A stretch of DNA of 64,000 bases from Strongylocentrotus purpuratus (taxonomy: Eukaryota; Echinodermata; Echinoidea; Camarodonta; Strongylocentrotidae), in NCBI RefSeq assembly GCF_000002235.5, contig NW_022145595.1, positions 28,151,162-28,215,161 of the forward strand, given 5' to 3'. The stretch's first letter is position 1. Each line of letters begins with the position of its first letter. The position numbers and the translations under genes were made by a program. Positions 36,621 to 46,716 of this stretch are shown one piece after another. The notes beneath the pieces were generated by a model. That model worked only from the letters and a program-made list of their open reading frames with translations. It did no database searches and had not been told where the DNA came from.

Positions 36621-37450
36621 TTTTGAAATACCCATTTCGGGTGTTACAGTATTTACACATGACTGAGAGCTGAGACCCCCGGGTCACGACCGTTGATCTT
36701 GAACATTAATGATCAACTAGAGATCGAGATCATGATAATATATGCATTATTTGACATTATCTGTATTACAACTGCACAGCCTTATAGGTTCCCATTGAAA
36801 ATGGCGGAAAGTAAAGACATGGAGACATGCAGTAAGAACATAATGTGGATGGTCCCTCACTCGGTCTCGACGGCAATCACGAATTCAATGAGTCGCGTTC
36901 CTGATATCGAAGTCTGGCTCGAACCTTACGGGTTTGCAGGAATGGCAGCTGGCTGGATGAAGCGTTCCCGCAACGAAGAATTACCACCGAATTACGAAGG
37001 CAATGAAGCAGCATACGACATCGCTAGCGAACTATTGAGCTCTGCTTGTACGACGAAAGTGACAACAGAGAGGCTCTCGTACATGTAAGTTTCTCGTCAA
37101 GCTATGCTTTCATTTTTGTCACATCGTTGTAAAGAACCTTTCTTTAAACTTTACATAGTTTATTCATATAAAAGATTATACAAATACAATTTAAGGCATA
37201 TAGAGAAAGATATCATGTTAAATATCAATGAAACTGTCAATTGAATAACCCGAATAAATAAGATCTTTTGTAATACACTGCATGAAATCACCAACAATGA
37301 TATATCGTGCCTTATGTGATTAGAATAAGTATTGTTAATAAATGACTTGGACTTTCGACCTTCTACTTTAATAATAATGATAATAATAATAATCATTTAA
37401 AGTTCACTCCAAATTTTATTTAACCGAAAATGGAAATTATTTTTGCCCAA

Positions 37451-37770
37451 TAAGGGAGTTTATAGATAGCACATGGTACAAATGACCCCAAATATCCACA
37501 GATCTTTTACACATGGAGAAGTTCCACTTTAAGTATCTTAGAAAAATAACTGCCAAAGTCCTACATGTGCTTCATGAATACCTTTTGTTTGCCCTCTTGA
37601 AAAGAATACTTCCACCTGCGTATCTTAGAATGTACCGTTGGTGCATAAATGAATAGTGTTACATAACTTTCATGAGCGCATATCCAGTATTCATCTCTGG
37701 TGGGTTTTACCTTTTTGGTACAAATGACTTTTATCTGCCCATGCGCAGATTGTATCTGTAAACTCCCTTA
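37451..37770 (+). mobile_element. 319-bp-family MITE (copy 2)
   Basis: Same ends and interior as 31006-31324, same orientation, with a few substitutions. It lies in the intron of the sulfotransferase-like pseudogene. Confidence 0.9.
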
Positions 37771-37784
37771 TTGATCGTGAGCCC

Positions 37785-37907
37785 GGCAGCCACTGAGCAG
37801 CGCCAGATCGACGTTGCTCTATCCTCTTATTGTTGAACGCCAAACGAGGTAGCAGCAACTCCCGTCTTTTAACGTCTTTTGGAAGGACGCGGCCGGGGTT
37901 CGAACTA
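37785..37907 (-). repeat. tRNA-derived SINE fragment, minus strand
   Basis: The complement reads gttcgaaccccggccgcgtcc...ccaaaagacgttaaaagacg, matching the SINE at 24786. The A-box half is missing (truncated at the tRNA-like head). Confidence 0.8.
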
Positions 37908-38343
37908 CTCTGCGTCTTTAATTTAAGGAATCAGATATAGATATTGTTTCATACCTTCTTTTCCGTTTGATGGATATTAGCCGTAGATTAACCGGCGTCA
38001 CATTTCTAATATAGCGATGATTTCACAGATCTATAATGATGTCGAAACTTATATTAAAGCATTTTTAACAGAGATAGCGCTTCGCGCTTGCCCAGATCCG
38101 ACATTGCCCCTCCCCCTCCTCCTAATTTCTCTCCCCTCTAATGACAAAATAAACTTCCTCATCATGTTGTGGCGTTACCAGGTTGCAAGATTATCGTGAT
38201 CCATGATAACATTTTATATTGTTCATCACAAAAAAGCACCGAGGTTTTAGTTGTATCGTGAAGTTCTTGTTGAATCGGCTATGAACGCACTCATTGTACC
38301 AGCTTTACTTCTTTATTTTTGTTGTTTTCCCTTTTTGACTATA

Positions 38344-39098
38344 TACACTGTTGGTCATAAAGGTGGAATAATTATTTTTACTCCAATATTTATGGAATGA
38401 TTTTGACAATGATATATTCCTAGTAGATCTAAATAATAGTTTTAATTCTCAGATGTTATTGAATAATAGTTTGCGAGCGTTTGTTTTGCGTGTGTGCTAA
38501 AGCATGTGTCTGCTACTATGCTAATCAACTAGGGGACCTACGCCCTTAAGTCATAACTGACAGTAATGAGGATTAATGCCTCACAAAATGGCACTAATAT
38601 ATAGCTGATCGACACGGTTTTGATCCTGAGGTTCAGTAACGAGGCCAGGCGCAGCGGGGGCTAGGGTACGGGGCAAAATGCAATGAATTATTGATAATTT
38701 ATTGCATTTTCTTTGTTTTTCTGTATTTGTGGGGCGGCCCCGTACTCTAGCCTCGCTGTGTATACAGTCATGATTCAGTGGCTAAGCAATGGCCTCGTTA
38801 CTGTGAGGCCCCAGGATCAAAACCGTGTCGATTAGCTGTATTAGTGCCTTCAGTTGTGAGGCATTAATTTTCATTACTAACAGTTATGACTTAAGGGCGT
38901 AGGTCCCCTAGTTGATAAGCATAGTAGGAAACACATGATTTGGCAGTCACTCAAAACAAACACTCACAAATTATTATTCAATAACATCTGAGAATGTATT
39001 CTTTTCTCTAGATCTATTTATTACAAATAAATCATTGTCAAAGTCATTCCATAAATTGGGGTAAAAATAATTATTCAACCATTATGACCAACATTGTA
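38344..39098. mobile_element. 755-bp foldback element with SINE-like arms
   Basis: The two halves are reverse complements over most of their length, from TA-CACTGTTGGTCATAA on the left to ttatgaccaacattg-TA on the right, meeting near 38693 at an AT-rich centre (gcaatgaattattgataatttattgc region). Each arm contains a tRNA-like segment (right arm 38771-38825, gattcagtggctaagca...) and a body agtgcc..gaggcattaat..tcatta shared with the SINE at 54280-54425. Confidence 0.85.
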
Positions 39099-39893
39099 TT
39101 ATATCGATTTTTTTTTTCTTCTAAAACTTGTAGTTACAACAACGTAAAGAGGGCGCTAGAGCAGACAAGCAGCAAATACGTGTTTGCCAAGGATGAAAGC
39201 TTTGCAATGTGTGACGACAAGTGCAGAAGGTATTTACCAACTGCATATCGTCATTCTTTCTTAATCAGACACCCAACTCTAGTCTACTCATCTTTCAAAA
39301 AAAGCATCTTATCGCCAATATCAAGAGGCGGGGTTCCTACTTGAAGGGGAAACCGATGAATCTCGCTTCGACGTGCGAAATCACTCAGAATTAGATACAG
39401 GTGTTTTCTTCCAGAGTCTTCACTCCCTCTGGAAGTACGTGCGAGAAAACCTCGATCCATCACCGGTTATCATCGACTCTACCGATTTGCTCTCGAATCC
39501 TGCTTAAATGATGCCGAAATACTGCGAAGCGATCGGATTGCCGTTCAGCGAGTCGCTTCTAGATTTGAACGTCTCTATTGATGATGCCAAGAAATGGAAT
39601 TGGCCGGGTGAAGATTTGATTCACAATACGAGCCACTTAGATGTATCCATGCCTTCAGTTAAGTTTCATCCACCCAAAGATATACCCCCACGTGATCAAC
39701 TTCCTGATGACGTTATCGAACTATCAGAGATTGCGATGCCAATATATCAAGAAATGTATCAAAACAGATTGAAATAAGTATAAAAGGTGAATCGGTTATA
39801 ACACACTGTCTTGCTCCTGTGACAGATGCTCCGCGTTTTAGTTCCCTTCACAAACCAAATTCTCAACTTCAACCCTGGACACACCACTATACC

Positions 39894-40117
39894 TACTCTC
39901 TTAAAAAAAAGAGTGAATTTTCACTCTATTTTCACTTTCTTGGGAGTGACGTCCGTGATCACTTGTTTAGGAGTGAAAATCTATTGATTTTAGAGTGCTC
40001 TCTAAGAAAAAAGAGTGAATGTTCACTCTATTTTCACTCCATTTTCACTGCATTTTCACTCTCCAGAGGAGTGACGTCCGTGATTTTGAAAATTCACTTT
40101 TTTTTTTAAAGAGAGTA
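39894..40117. mobile_element. MITE with TA-CTCTCTT ends and internal duplication
   Basis: Ends tactctcttaaaaaaaa and tttttttttaaagagagta are inverted and flanked by TA. Inside, gagtgaa..ttcactctattttcact and gagtgacgtccgtgat each occur twice. Confidence 0.75.
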
Positions 40118-40186
40118 ACCCTTAACCGTTTCAAACCCCAGTTACAACCCCAACCTGATCCTAACCCTGTAGTTGGCAAAATAACA

Positions 40187-40330
40187 CTGGAAACAATGGT
40201 TGGTTGGTTGGTTTTATTTTCCGTATAAAAATCCAAATACATACAAGAATACAATTTACAAATATGATACAAATCAAGAATTAAAAACGGCTGGAATGCT
40301 CCATTCAGAGCCATTATTAAAATGGCTCTG
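40187..40330 (-). mobile_element. Non-LTR 3' remnant with (CCAA)n-type tail, minus strand
   Basis: Tandem ggttggttggttggtt leads into ttttattttccgtataaaaatcc, the complement of a 3' end followed by a tetramer tail. The right limit is uncertain. Confidence 0.45.
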
Positions 40331-40634
40331 TTCTTCCTAGAGGTCCAGAAATAGATAACAATATAATTGTCGCAGGAGCAAATGTCTGCTCACCGATGAG
40401 TTAAGTCCTTCTATATTAGAACTATGCTCTTTATACCTGCTATTTGAAATGCATTATTTTATGCTGAAACGAAATTATGAGGAGAAAAGACAAGACAGTT
40501 AACAAGATATACTATAATAGAGAAATTTACAACTGTTGTTAAAACATTGTTAACAGTCAACCCTTGTAACGGTTCTGGAATTCACGTCCTCTCTTTTGAG
40601 AGGACGTGTGACATCATGCACGTGTTTTGGAAAT

Positions 40635-40748
40635 GAAATAATAGAAACAAAAGACTTATGGAGTACTATACCTCGTAAAATACGTGAATTGAAATTTGTT
40701 AACACTTTCAAACGTAAATACAAACAATACTTGATGGACGTATATTAA
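40635..40748 (+). pseudogene. C-terminal remnant of a non-LTR reverse transcriptase
   Basis: From about 40659 one frame reads WSTIPRKIRELKFVNTFKRK followed by YKQYLMDVY and a stop at 40746-40748. This resembles the usual C-terminus (LWNSLP..IR...F...L..YL) of jockey/CR1-like polymerases. Upstream the frame is broken. The sequence to 41563, ending aaataaattgaattgaattgaa, may be its 3' UTR and tail. Confidence 0.5.
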
Positions 40749-41299
40749 AGGTAATACAAAGTTTTGGGAAATTTTGAAAATTGGGTGGATAGTGAATCTT
40801 TACAATTTTGATTTATTTGGATGCCCCTGTGGATGTATTATAAGCACTAAAAAAATTAACCCCTAAAACACTTCTGTTTTCGAGAAAAATTGAATATAAA
40901 AATTTACCGGTGCTCCCGGTAAATTTTGATAAATTTCAAATAGCGCCTACGGCCGTACAATGGTAGCTGCGACCATGAAAATCTCAGAATATGTAGTTGT
41001 GATAGGCCTATATAATTTCCAAACGGGAATAGCTAATCGGTCGATTTTAGTCAAGAAACATTGTTTCATAGCTAAATTGGTATCTTGACCTTGAGAGGGA
41101 GCTATACAACATAACGGGTTTATTATTTATAATTTCATAACTTTAGACTCGATTTCAACCGGGACAACGATCAATGAATATTGTAGGAACGCATATGCTT
41201 CCAATTTATTAATTTGAACCAAATTCATGACCCCATACCAAAAGTTTGTAATGCCTTTAATATTAGCTACAGATTTTAACGGTTGTTAAATTCATTATA

Positions 41300-41563
41300 T
41301 TTTACATGTAATTGTTGTTTGCTTCTCTTTTTATTACAGCTTAACTTTTTATATTTGATTAATTGGTCAGCCGCATACAAGGACCACCTCCTTTCTGGCT
41401 GCTACCAGCATTAGCAATTTCCTTTGTATTATTCATGTTTGTAAATTGATTCTGTGTTTATCTATGTTAGTAATTGTAATTGTGTGAAACTTTGTATACT
41501 GCTTTTGTTTTACCCTGTATGTTTTTTATTGCTTGGCAAAATAAATTGAATTGAATTGAAATG
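41300..41563 (+). mobile_element. Non-LTR 3' end with (TTGAA)n tail
   Basis: T-rich sequence ends ggcaaaataaa followed by about three copies of ttgaa. AATAAA plus a pentamer tail matches the end of the element at 41867-43004 (different pentamer). It could be the 3' end of the fragment at 40635. Confidence 0.55.
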
Positions 41564-41620
41564 GATCTGTAGTTATAGTTATTAGCCTTCTATATCTCTT
41601 GGAGTCTCTTGATCAGTAGA

Positions 41621-41815
41621 GGTGTTGTGGTCTGGTGGGTACGTCACCGGACTGTGGATCACATGGTTCGCGATTTGAGTCCTGCCGTGGCACTAATGTC
41701 CTTTGGCGAGACATGATCTACAGTGGAAAGAAATTCCTTGAGTACTTTGTCTTTAACACCTTGTTTTGGCGCCTCAGTTAGCCGGGTATAAATGTATTGG
41801 ACGTAGTAGTGTACA
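41621..41815 (+). repeat. tRNA-derived SINE, plus strand
   Basis: Head ggtgttgtggtctggtgggt and a B-box-like gatttgagtcctgcc, then ggcactaatgtcctttggcg and agacat, as in the copy at 23850-24100. Confidence 0.65.
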
Positions 41816-41866
41816 TTCATAATTAGCTGTGCTATATAGAATGGACCTGTTGTTATTATGATTGTT

Positions 41867-42759
41867 AGAATGATTTATATAAATCAATCAACAAATGTTC
41901 CCTTTCTCTGTATGCGGATGACACTTGCATGCATTTTGCATCAAAAGACCCAAAGATATTAGAGAAAGTAATCAATGGTGATTTGAAATCAGCTACGACA
42001 TGGTTTTCAAATAATGAATTGTTACTTAACGTTGACAAATTTCAGGTCATGTTAACCGGTTCAAAGTCAAATTTGAGTCGTTTCTGTAATGTTGATATTC
42101 GTTTGAATAACAAAATATTACTTAGAGTAATGGAATGCAAATATCTTGGGATTTTGCTTGATTGCAATTTCTCATGGAACCCACAAATAGACCATGTAAA
42201 GAAAAAGGTTTTAAAGACGTATTTTGCTCTAAAGCGAATGAGACAATTCACAGATGAAAAGATAGCATTAATACTGTACAAAACCTTAATTCAGCCTCAT
42301 TTCGCTAATGGCAGCATGATTTGGATGAACGGTAGAGAAACTCGGTTAAAACAACTTCAAACACTACAAAATAGGTGTTTGAGATCTGTACTTGGAGTTA
42401 ATAGTAGATATCACACTGAAATTCTTTATAAAACCCTTGAAATTGACATGCTAAAAGAATACTGGGTCAAACAGGCTTTAGTTACTATATTTAAGTTGTT
42501 ACATAATCTTGGTCCACCTATTTTATCGTCATTGATCCAATTTAATACTAATGTAGGCTATATGTTCCGTTATGCAAATTCACAAATCCCCCTTCCAAGA
42601 CCTCACACAAATTTTCTTCAACATAGTCCGTTATATCATGCATCAAAGCTTTTTAATACCCTACCCAACGATATCAGAATTATAAATGTTTTTAAATCTT
42701 ACAACATTGAGATAAGTAAAGTTCAAGATATTTGCTCACTTCTTTCATCTCGTAGATAA
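41867..42759 (+). pseudogene. Reverse transcriptase C-terminal fragment (jockey/CR1-like)
   Basis: The frame reads NDLYKSINKCSLSLYADDTC at the start; YADD is the polymerase catalytic motif. It is followed by LNVDKFQVMLTGSK, YLGILLDCNFSWNPQIDHV and KTLIQPHFANGSMIW, the usual order of thumb-region motifs, and the end LYHASKLFNTLPNDIR. It is open for about 297 codons to the stop, but the N-terminal fingers/palm and any endonuclease are absent, so it cannot be functional. The first ATG (41929) is internal. Confidence 0.88.
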
Positions 42760-43004
42760 TTTTTTTTTTCCCCCTCACTTTCTCACTATGATTCTATTTT
42801 GTACTTAAATTTCTGTATATTATGTTCACTTATTATAACTTGCATATTTGTTTGTAAATTGTATTTTCATTGTTTTATATTCTATGCTAATTATATGTAA
42901 TCACGGCCTTGCTGAAAAACAGCTTTTGCTGAATGCGGGCACAATTGTATTTTTTTTTGTTTTTAACTGTGAATAAATAAAATATACCATACCATACCAT
43001 ACCA
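41867..43004 (+). mobile_element. 5'-truncated non-LTR retrotransposon
   Basis: It begins abruptly in reverse transcriptase just after an in-frame TAG, contains the polymerase C-terminus (41867-42759) and a 3' UTR, and ends in aataaataaaata followed by tandem taccataccat repeats. Abrupt 5' truncation and a short tandem tail are typical of target-primed insertion. Confidence 0.85.
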
Positions 43005-44094
43005 TTATTATCATTATTACTATTTTTAAAATTATTATTATCAGAGCTACAAAAATATAACATTGGCGATCATGAAAGCTAATTTTCATATTTTAGCGTT
43101 GTATAGAATGTCCATGATAAGACGATAACCTAGTTAAGTATTTATACTGTTGTTATCTCTCCACTTCGATAGACTGTAAATGTATCATTTTTTACATTTT
43201 TCTTTTCATGTTTTTGTAAAAATTAATTCAATTCAATTCAACAATTCAGATTTATATGATATAAATATTCTTATCAGATTATGTACTTTTCAGCGCAGAT
43301 GTAATTTCAGAGTGGATTTTATACAATGTGTAGCGACTAGCCAGCATAATCTTTTACGCATAGAGAGCGTGTTTGGTATGTCTCTCATTTTTTCTTCTTC
43401 TATAACTCTTTCAATTTGTATCGCATTCTGTTGTATTTCGGTGTAATGTAGATATTAAACGTGTAAGGAATAGTCAAATATATAAGTGTGATATACTTTT
43501 GTTTTGCTTTTAATGATAATCCTAGTACGTCAGAAGTTGATTTCAATAAACTATTTGAATTTTAATTGAGTGTTGACACCGTAAAAATGTATCATGAATT
43601 CCGTTCAGTTCAACATCTACGGAGTGAAGCGAAGCGACTGACCTTAAAAAAGTATAATTCTGATGGAGTTTATTCTACATAATTGGGGGCGCATGATTAT
43701 ATTTCTTTTCCTTTAACCAGTGTTCTCTTCGTCTCTTCGTTTTTGTCTGTGCTTCCTTCAAGAGCCGCGTAGGGGAACGTGCCCCCTGCGTCCAAAATAA
43801 GCTACTTGCTAATTATATATATTTTTTAAACAGACAATTAATCTTTAAGAATTTTTTTTTTAATCGATCAAATATTGAGAAAGTTATGAATAATCTTTAA
43901 AAAAATAATTGGATCTTATTTTCCCTTCGTATATCACATCCGTCAAACTGCTCTCCGTGCGGCCCCAGCAATTATTATATCCCTGCATTTCTAGGTACCT
44001 GGGTAGATATAGGGACAAAAATATGTCCTAGCTCTCGAATAAGAGACAAGACCCTACATCAATATACTTCAAACACGATCCCAATAAGCCAGTT
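43005..44094. other. Non-coding, AT-rich; possible retroelement tail at 43222-43242
   Basis: A short ttcaattcaattcaa tract resembles the pentamer tails seen elsewhere. Nothing else was recognised. Confidence 0.4.
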
Positions 44095-44413
44095 CACAGA
44101 TACAATCTGCGCATGGGCAGATGAAGGTCATAATGTACCAAAATGGTAAAACCCACAGAGATGAATACTGGATATGCGCTCATGAAAGTTATGTAACATT
44201 ATTTATGTAACATCATTATGCACCAACGGTACATTCTATTATACGCAGGTGGAAGTATTCTTTTCAAGAGGTCAAACAAAAGGTATTCATGAAGCACATC
44301 TAGGACTTTGGCAGTTTTTTTTCTAAGATGCTCAAAGTGGAACTTCTCCATGTGTAAAAGATCTGTGGATATTTGGGGTCATTTGTACCATGTGCTATCT
44401 GTAAACTCCCTTA
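44095..44413 (-). mobile_element. 319-bp-family MITE (copy 3, inverted)
   Basis: Reverse complement of the copies at 31006 and 37451. The left end is degenerate (taagccagttcacagata), so it is the oldest-looking of the three. Confidence 0.9.
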
Positions 44414-45538
44414 TTATTTTCGAAAAATCTACTCAAGGGCAATCAAGTTCAATACCATATTGTATATCCTATGGAAATCATGTTCGCATTACGTAATCCG
44501 TCATTGTCATGCTCGCAAATTGCAAGAGGTGACGCACGAGGATGTTGCCATTGGTTATTTTTTTTTGGAAGGAAGGTGAGATCGTGTTTTAAAGTGCTCC
44601 TATGCTAAACTATCAAACTTCTCTATCATGTTGAGATTAATTTCTTTCTACAACAAGATCAATTAAACATAACTGCCTATAACACATCTCAATTTTTTTT
44701 CTCATGGTAACATGGAGAACCATTCTCCCGTACCCCTCCCGGTTTGATTATGTATTGTGCCATCAATCAATAAATTCCTTCAGATAATGAGAAAAATTTG
44801 GATAAGTCTACCAATACGATCAGTATTATTCTAAAAATTAACCCTCTCATGCAAGCGCCTGTTGCCCCCCCCCCCCATTCCGGGTTTGGAGGGACTGCAT
44901 TCGTGTTCTAAAAATCTCCGGTAAAGGGGTACTTTTCACGCAAAAAAGTCCGGCCCGTATACACACCGAAGCTGAGATAGGGGCGTGCTTTCAAAATATC
45001 CGCCCCGTATTGACTTAACACACCGGAGATAAAGGGTGGGGGGGGGGGGTTGCTTTCAAAGGGAGGGAACATGCATACGCGTACCCTAAATAACACTAAG
45101 TGAGGGGGCCGGGCTCTTGCCAGCGTAGAAAGACCACTGCGCCCCCTCCCTAGTCAGATACACATCAACTTGCCGTGTGGCTTATTTGAAAATTTTAAGC
45201 CCCTCTGCATCCGTTGCCAATTCCAAGAGCTTAAATTGATTTCCATTTCAATTCATTTTTGATCAGTAAAATCAATAAGATGAAACAATTTTTTAAAAAC
45301 CCGATCAAATAGTTCAATGAGATCAAGGATGGCAGAGCGTCTTCCAAAGTGAGGGCCGGGGGGGGGGGGACACCAAAAAAGGGCACTTTCTGGGGGAAAG
45401 GGGGGCACCTACAAAGGGAAAACTCAACGCGAAAGTACACCATTTTTAGGCATTGATTTATACCCCCAACATTGTCATGATTGTGCTACATTATCAGAGA
45501 TGATTTTGATATTTGTTTCTCTCTTGACATGATACTGC

Positions 45539-45728
45539 TTAAAGCCCGTCTGCACAGAACCAGGAGGGATTAGACCACCCAGCATGATCACTGACAGATG
45601 GTTATCTAATCAACTCAGCTCTCAATTAATAAGAAAAAGAGGATCACGGGGGACCAACGGGTGCCGCTTAGGCATTGTTTTCTATATAGAGGGAGCAAGT
45701 AGCTACAAGTAGTGCAGTGGGGCTTTAA
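45539..45728. mobile_element. MITE with TTAAAGCCC ends (copy 1)
   Basis: The ends are ttaaagcccg and tggggctttaa. The interior (gattagaccaccc...ctcagctctcaatta...aagaggatcacgggggacc) recurs inverted at 56204-56397. Confidence 0.8.
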
Positions 45729-45883
45729 GCATCATACTTACCTGTTGGGTGTGGTTGTCTACATATTGATATACGAGAGAGCTTTAAGCACGATTCAATC
45801 ATGAAAGGCTAAAAAAAAAACCTCTTTTGATAATAACTAGCTATTGAGGAATTAAAAAAATAAAGTTGCTCTAAGTCGCTTTA

Positions 45884-46505
45884 AATTATAGGGCGCATGT
45901 TATGGAGAGAAAAAAGGGGGACCGTATCAGAAGGGAAAAATACATTAGAAAGGGAAAGGATCACGTGAAAAGGCAGGGCACTCATCAGAGGTGAAAATGA
46001 GTATTTATGAGAAGGGGAGGGGGATCTTAATAAAAAGGAAAATAGGTACTTATCAAAGGTGATAAGGGGCACGTCAGAGGTAAAAAATTAGCATTTGAAA
46101 GAAGGGGAATTAGGGTCATTTGGCACAAAGGAAAAGGGGTACTAGTCAAAATACGGGCATCTCTCAAACTTAAATACGGGCCATTATCAGAGGTGAAGGG
46201 GGCACTTATCAGAGGTAAAAATGGGCACTTCATGTATCTGAAAACGGAGTTTCTAAAGATGAAAAGAGCACTTATGAGAATGGTAAAGAACACTTATTGC
46301 AAATTAAAAAGGGCACTTGAACGGAAGGAAAATTGGCACCTATCAGATTTTAATAGCGGAATTGATCAGATGTGAAAACGGGCGTTTATGAGAAAGGGAA
46401 GTGTCTTTTATTATAAGAAAAAAAAATGTGGTCACCTATCACAAAAAAGGGGTACGTGTCAAAGTAAAAATCGCACTTGTCAAAGTAAAAGGGGGCACTT
46501 TTCCT
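45884..46505. repeat. Degenerate minisatellite upstream of the MTHFD2-like gene
   Basis: More than 20 diverged repeats of roughly 20-28 bp built on gggcacttatcagaggtgaaaa. Similar phrases occur at about 44920-45060 and 45360-45440, interrupted by poly-G. It ends about 140 bp before the start codon. The apparent ORFs in it follow from the repeat. Confidence 0.7.
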
Positions 46506-46642
46506 AGATGCTCTCTCGCGCGAGTACGTACCACACGCGCGCAGTACGTACGCCCGCGCGTCCGCAAGAGACTTCTGAAACTCAATTTTTCTCCGCCACC
46601 ACAGTGTTTCTGTGTTACTGTTGCTGTTAAATCACAATCACA
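46505..46642 (+). promoter_or_regulatory. CpG-rich 5' flank / 5' UTR of the MTHFD2-like gene
   Basis: A short CG-dense stretch (ctctcgcgcgagtacgtacc ... acgcgcgcagtacgtacg) includes the repeated palindrome-like unit agtacgtac. It lies immediately before the start ATG at 46643 in otherwise AT-rich DNA, as expected for a housekeeping promoter. No TATA box was assigned. Confidence 0.45.
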
Positions 46643-46716
46643 ATGTTATCCCGTTTATTTCGATCTTGTGCACCTACATCTAGATGTATTCGGCAATTTT
46701 CAGGATCATGTGAGAG
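46643..46716 (+). CDS. MTHFD2: MTHFD2-like exon 1 (start codon, mitochondrial presequence)
   Basis: ATG context cacaatgtt; donor gagag/gtaagt, phase 2. Encodes residues 1-24 and two bases of Arg25. Confidence 0.85.

Larger units (their letters stand above)
36801..39777 (+). pseudogene. Decayed sulfotransferase-like gene (two exons, frameshift and nonsense)
   Basis: Exon 1 is 36801-37084 (ATG in a good context, donor acat/gtaagt) and exon 2 is 39134-39777 (acceptor cttgtag). Exon 1 has WMVPHSVSTAIT, corresponding to the 5'-phosphosulfate loop of sulfotransferase-like P-loop proteins. Exon 2 has SKYVFAKDESFAM and YRHSFLIRHPTLVYSSFK, like the 3'-phosphate-binding R-x-P region. The reading frame shifts between about 39300 and 39340: the first frame stops at 39342, while homologous-looking sequence continues one frame over (RFDVRNHSELDTGVFFQSL). 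A TAA at 39505-39507 interrupts it before MMPKYCEAIGLPFSESLL. Coding length would be about 308 residues. Two lesions favour a pseudogene; sequencing error is the alternative. Family assignment is from motif memory. Confidence 0.7.

Noticed and set aside
35558..36687. Glycine/phenylalanine/serine-rich ORFs on both strands
   Set aside because: They are translations of poly-G, poly-C, poly-T and purine tracts in MITE fragments.
39084..39133. Met at 39084 as start of an independent protein
   Set aside because: It lies in the foldback element; coding similarity begins at the acceptor at 39134.
45881..46375. Small ORFs (SPLISAPF-type repeats) upstream of MTHFD2
   Set aside because: They follow from the degenerate minisatellite and occur on both strands.
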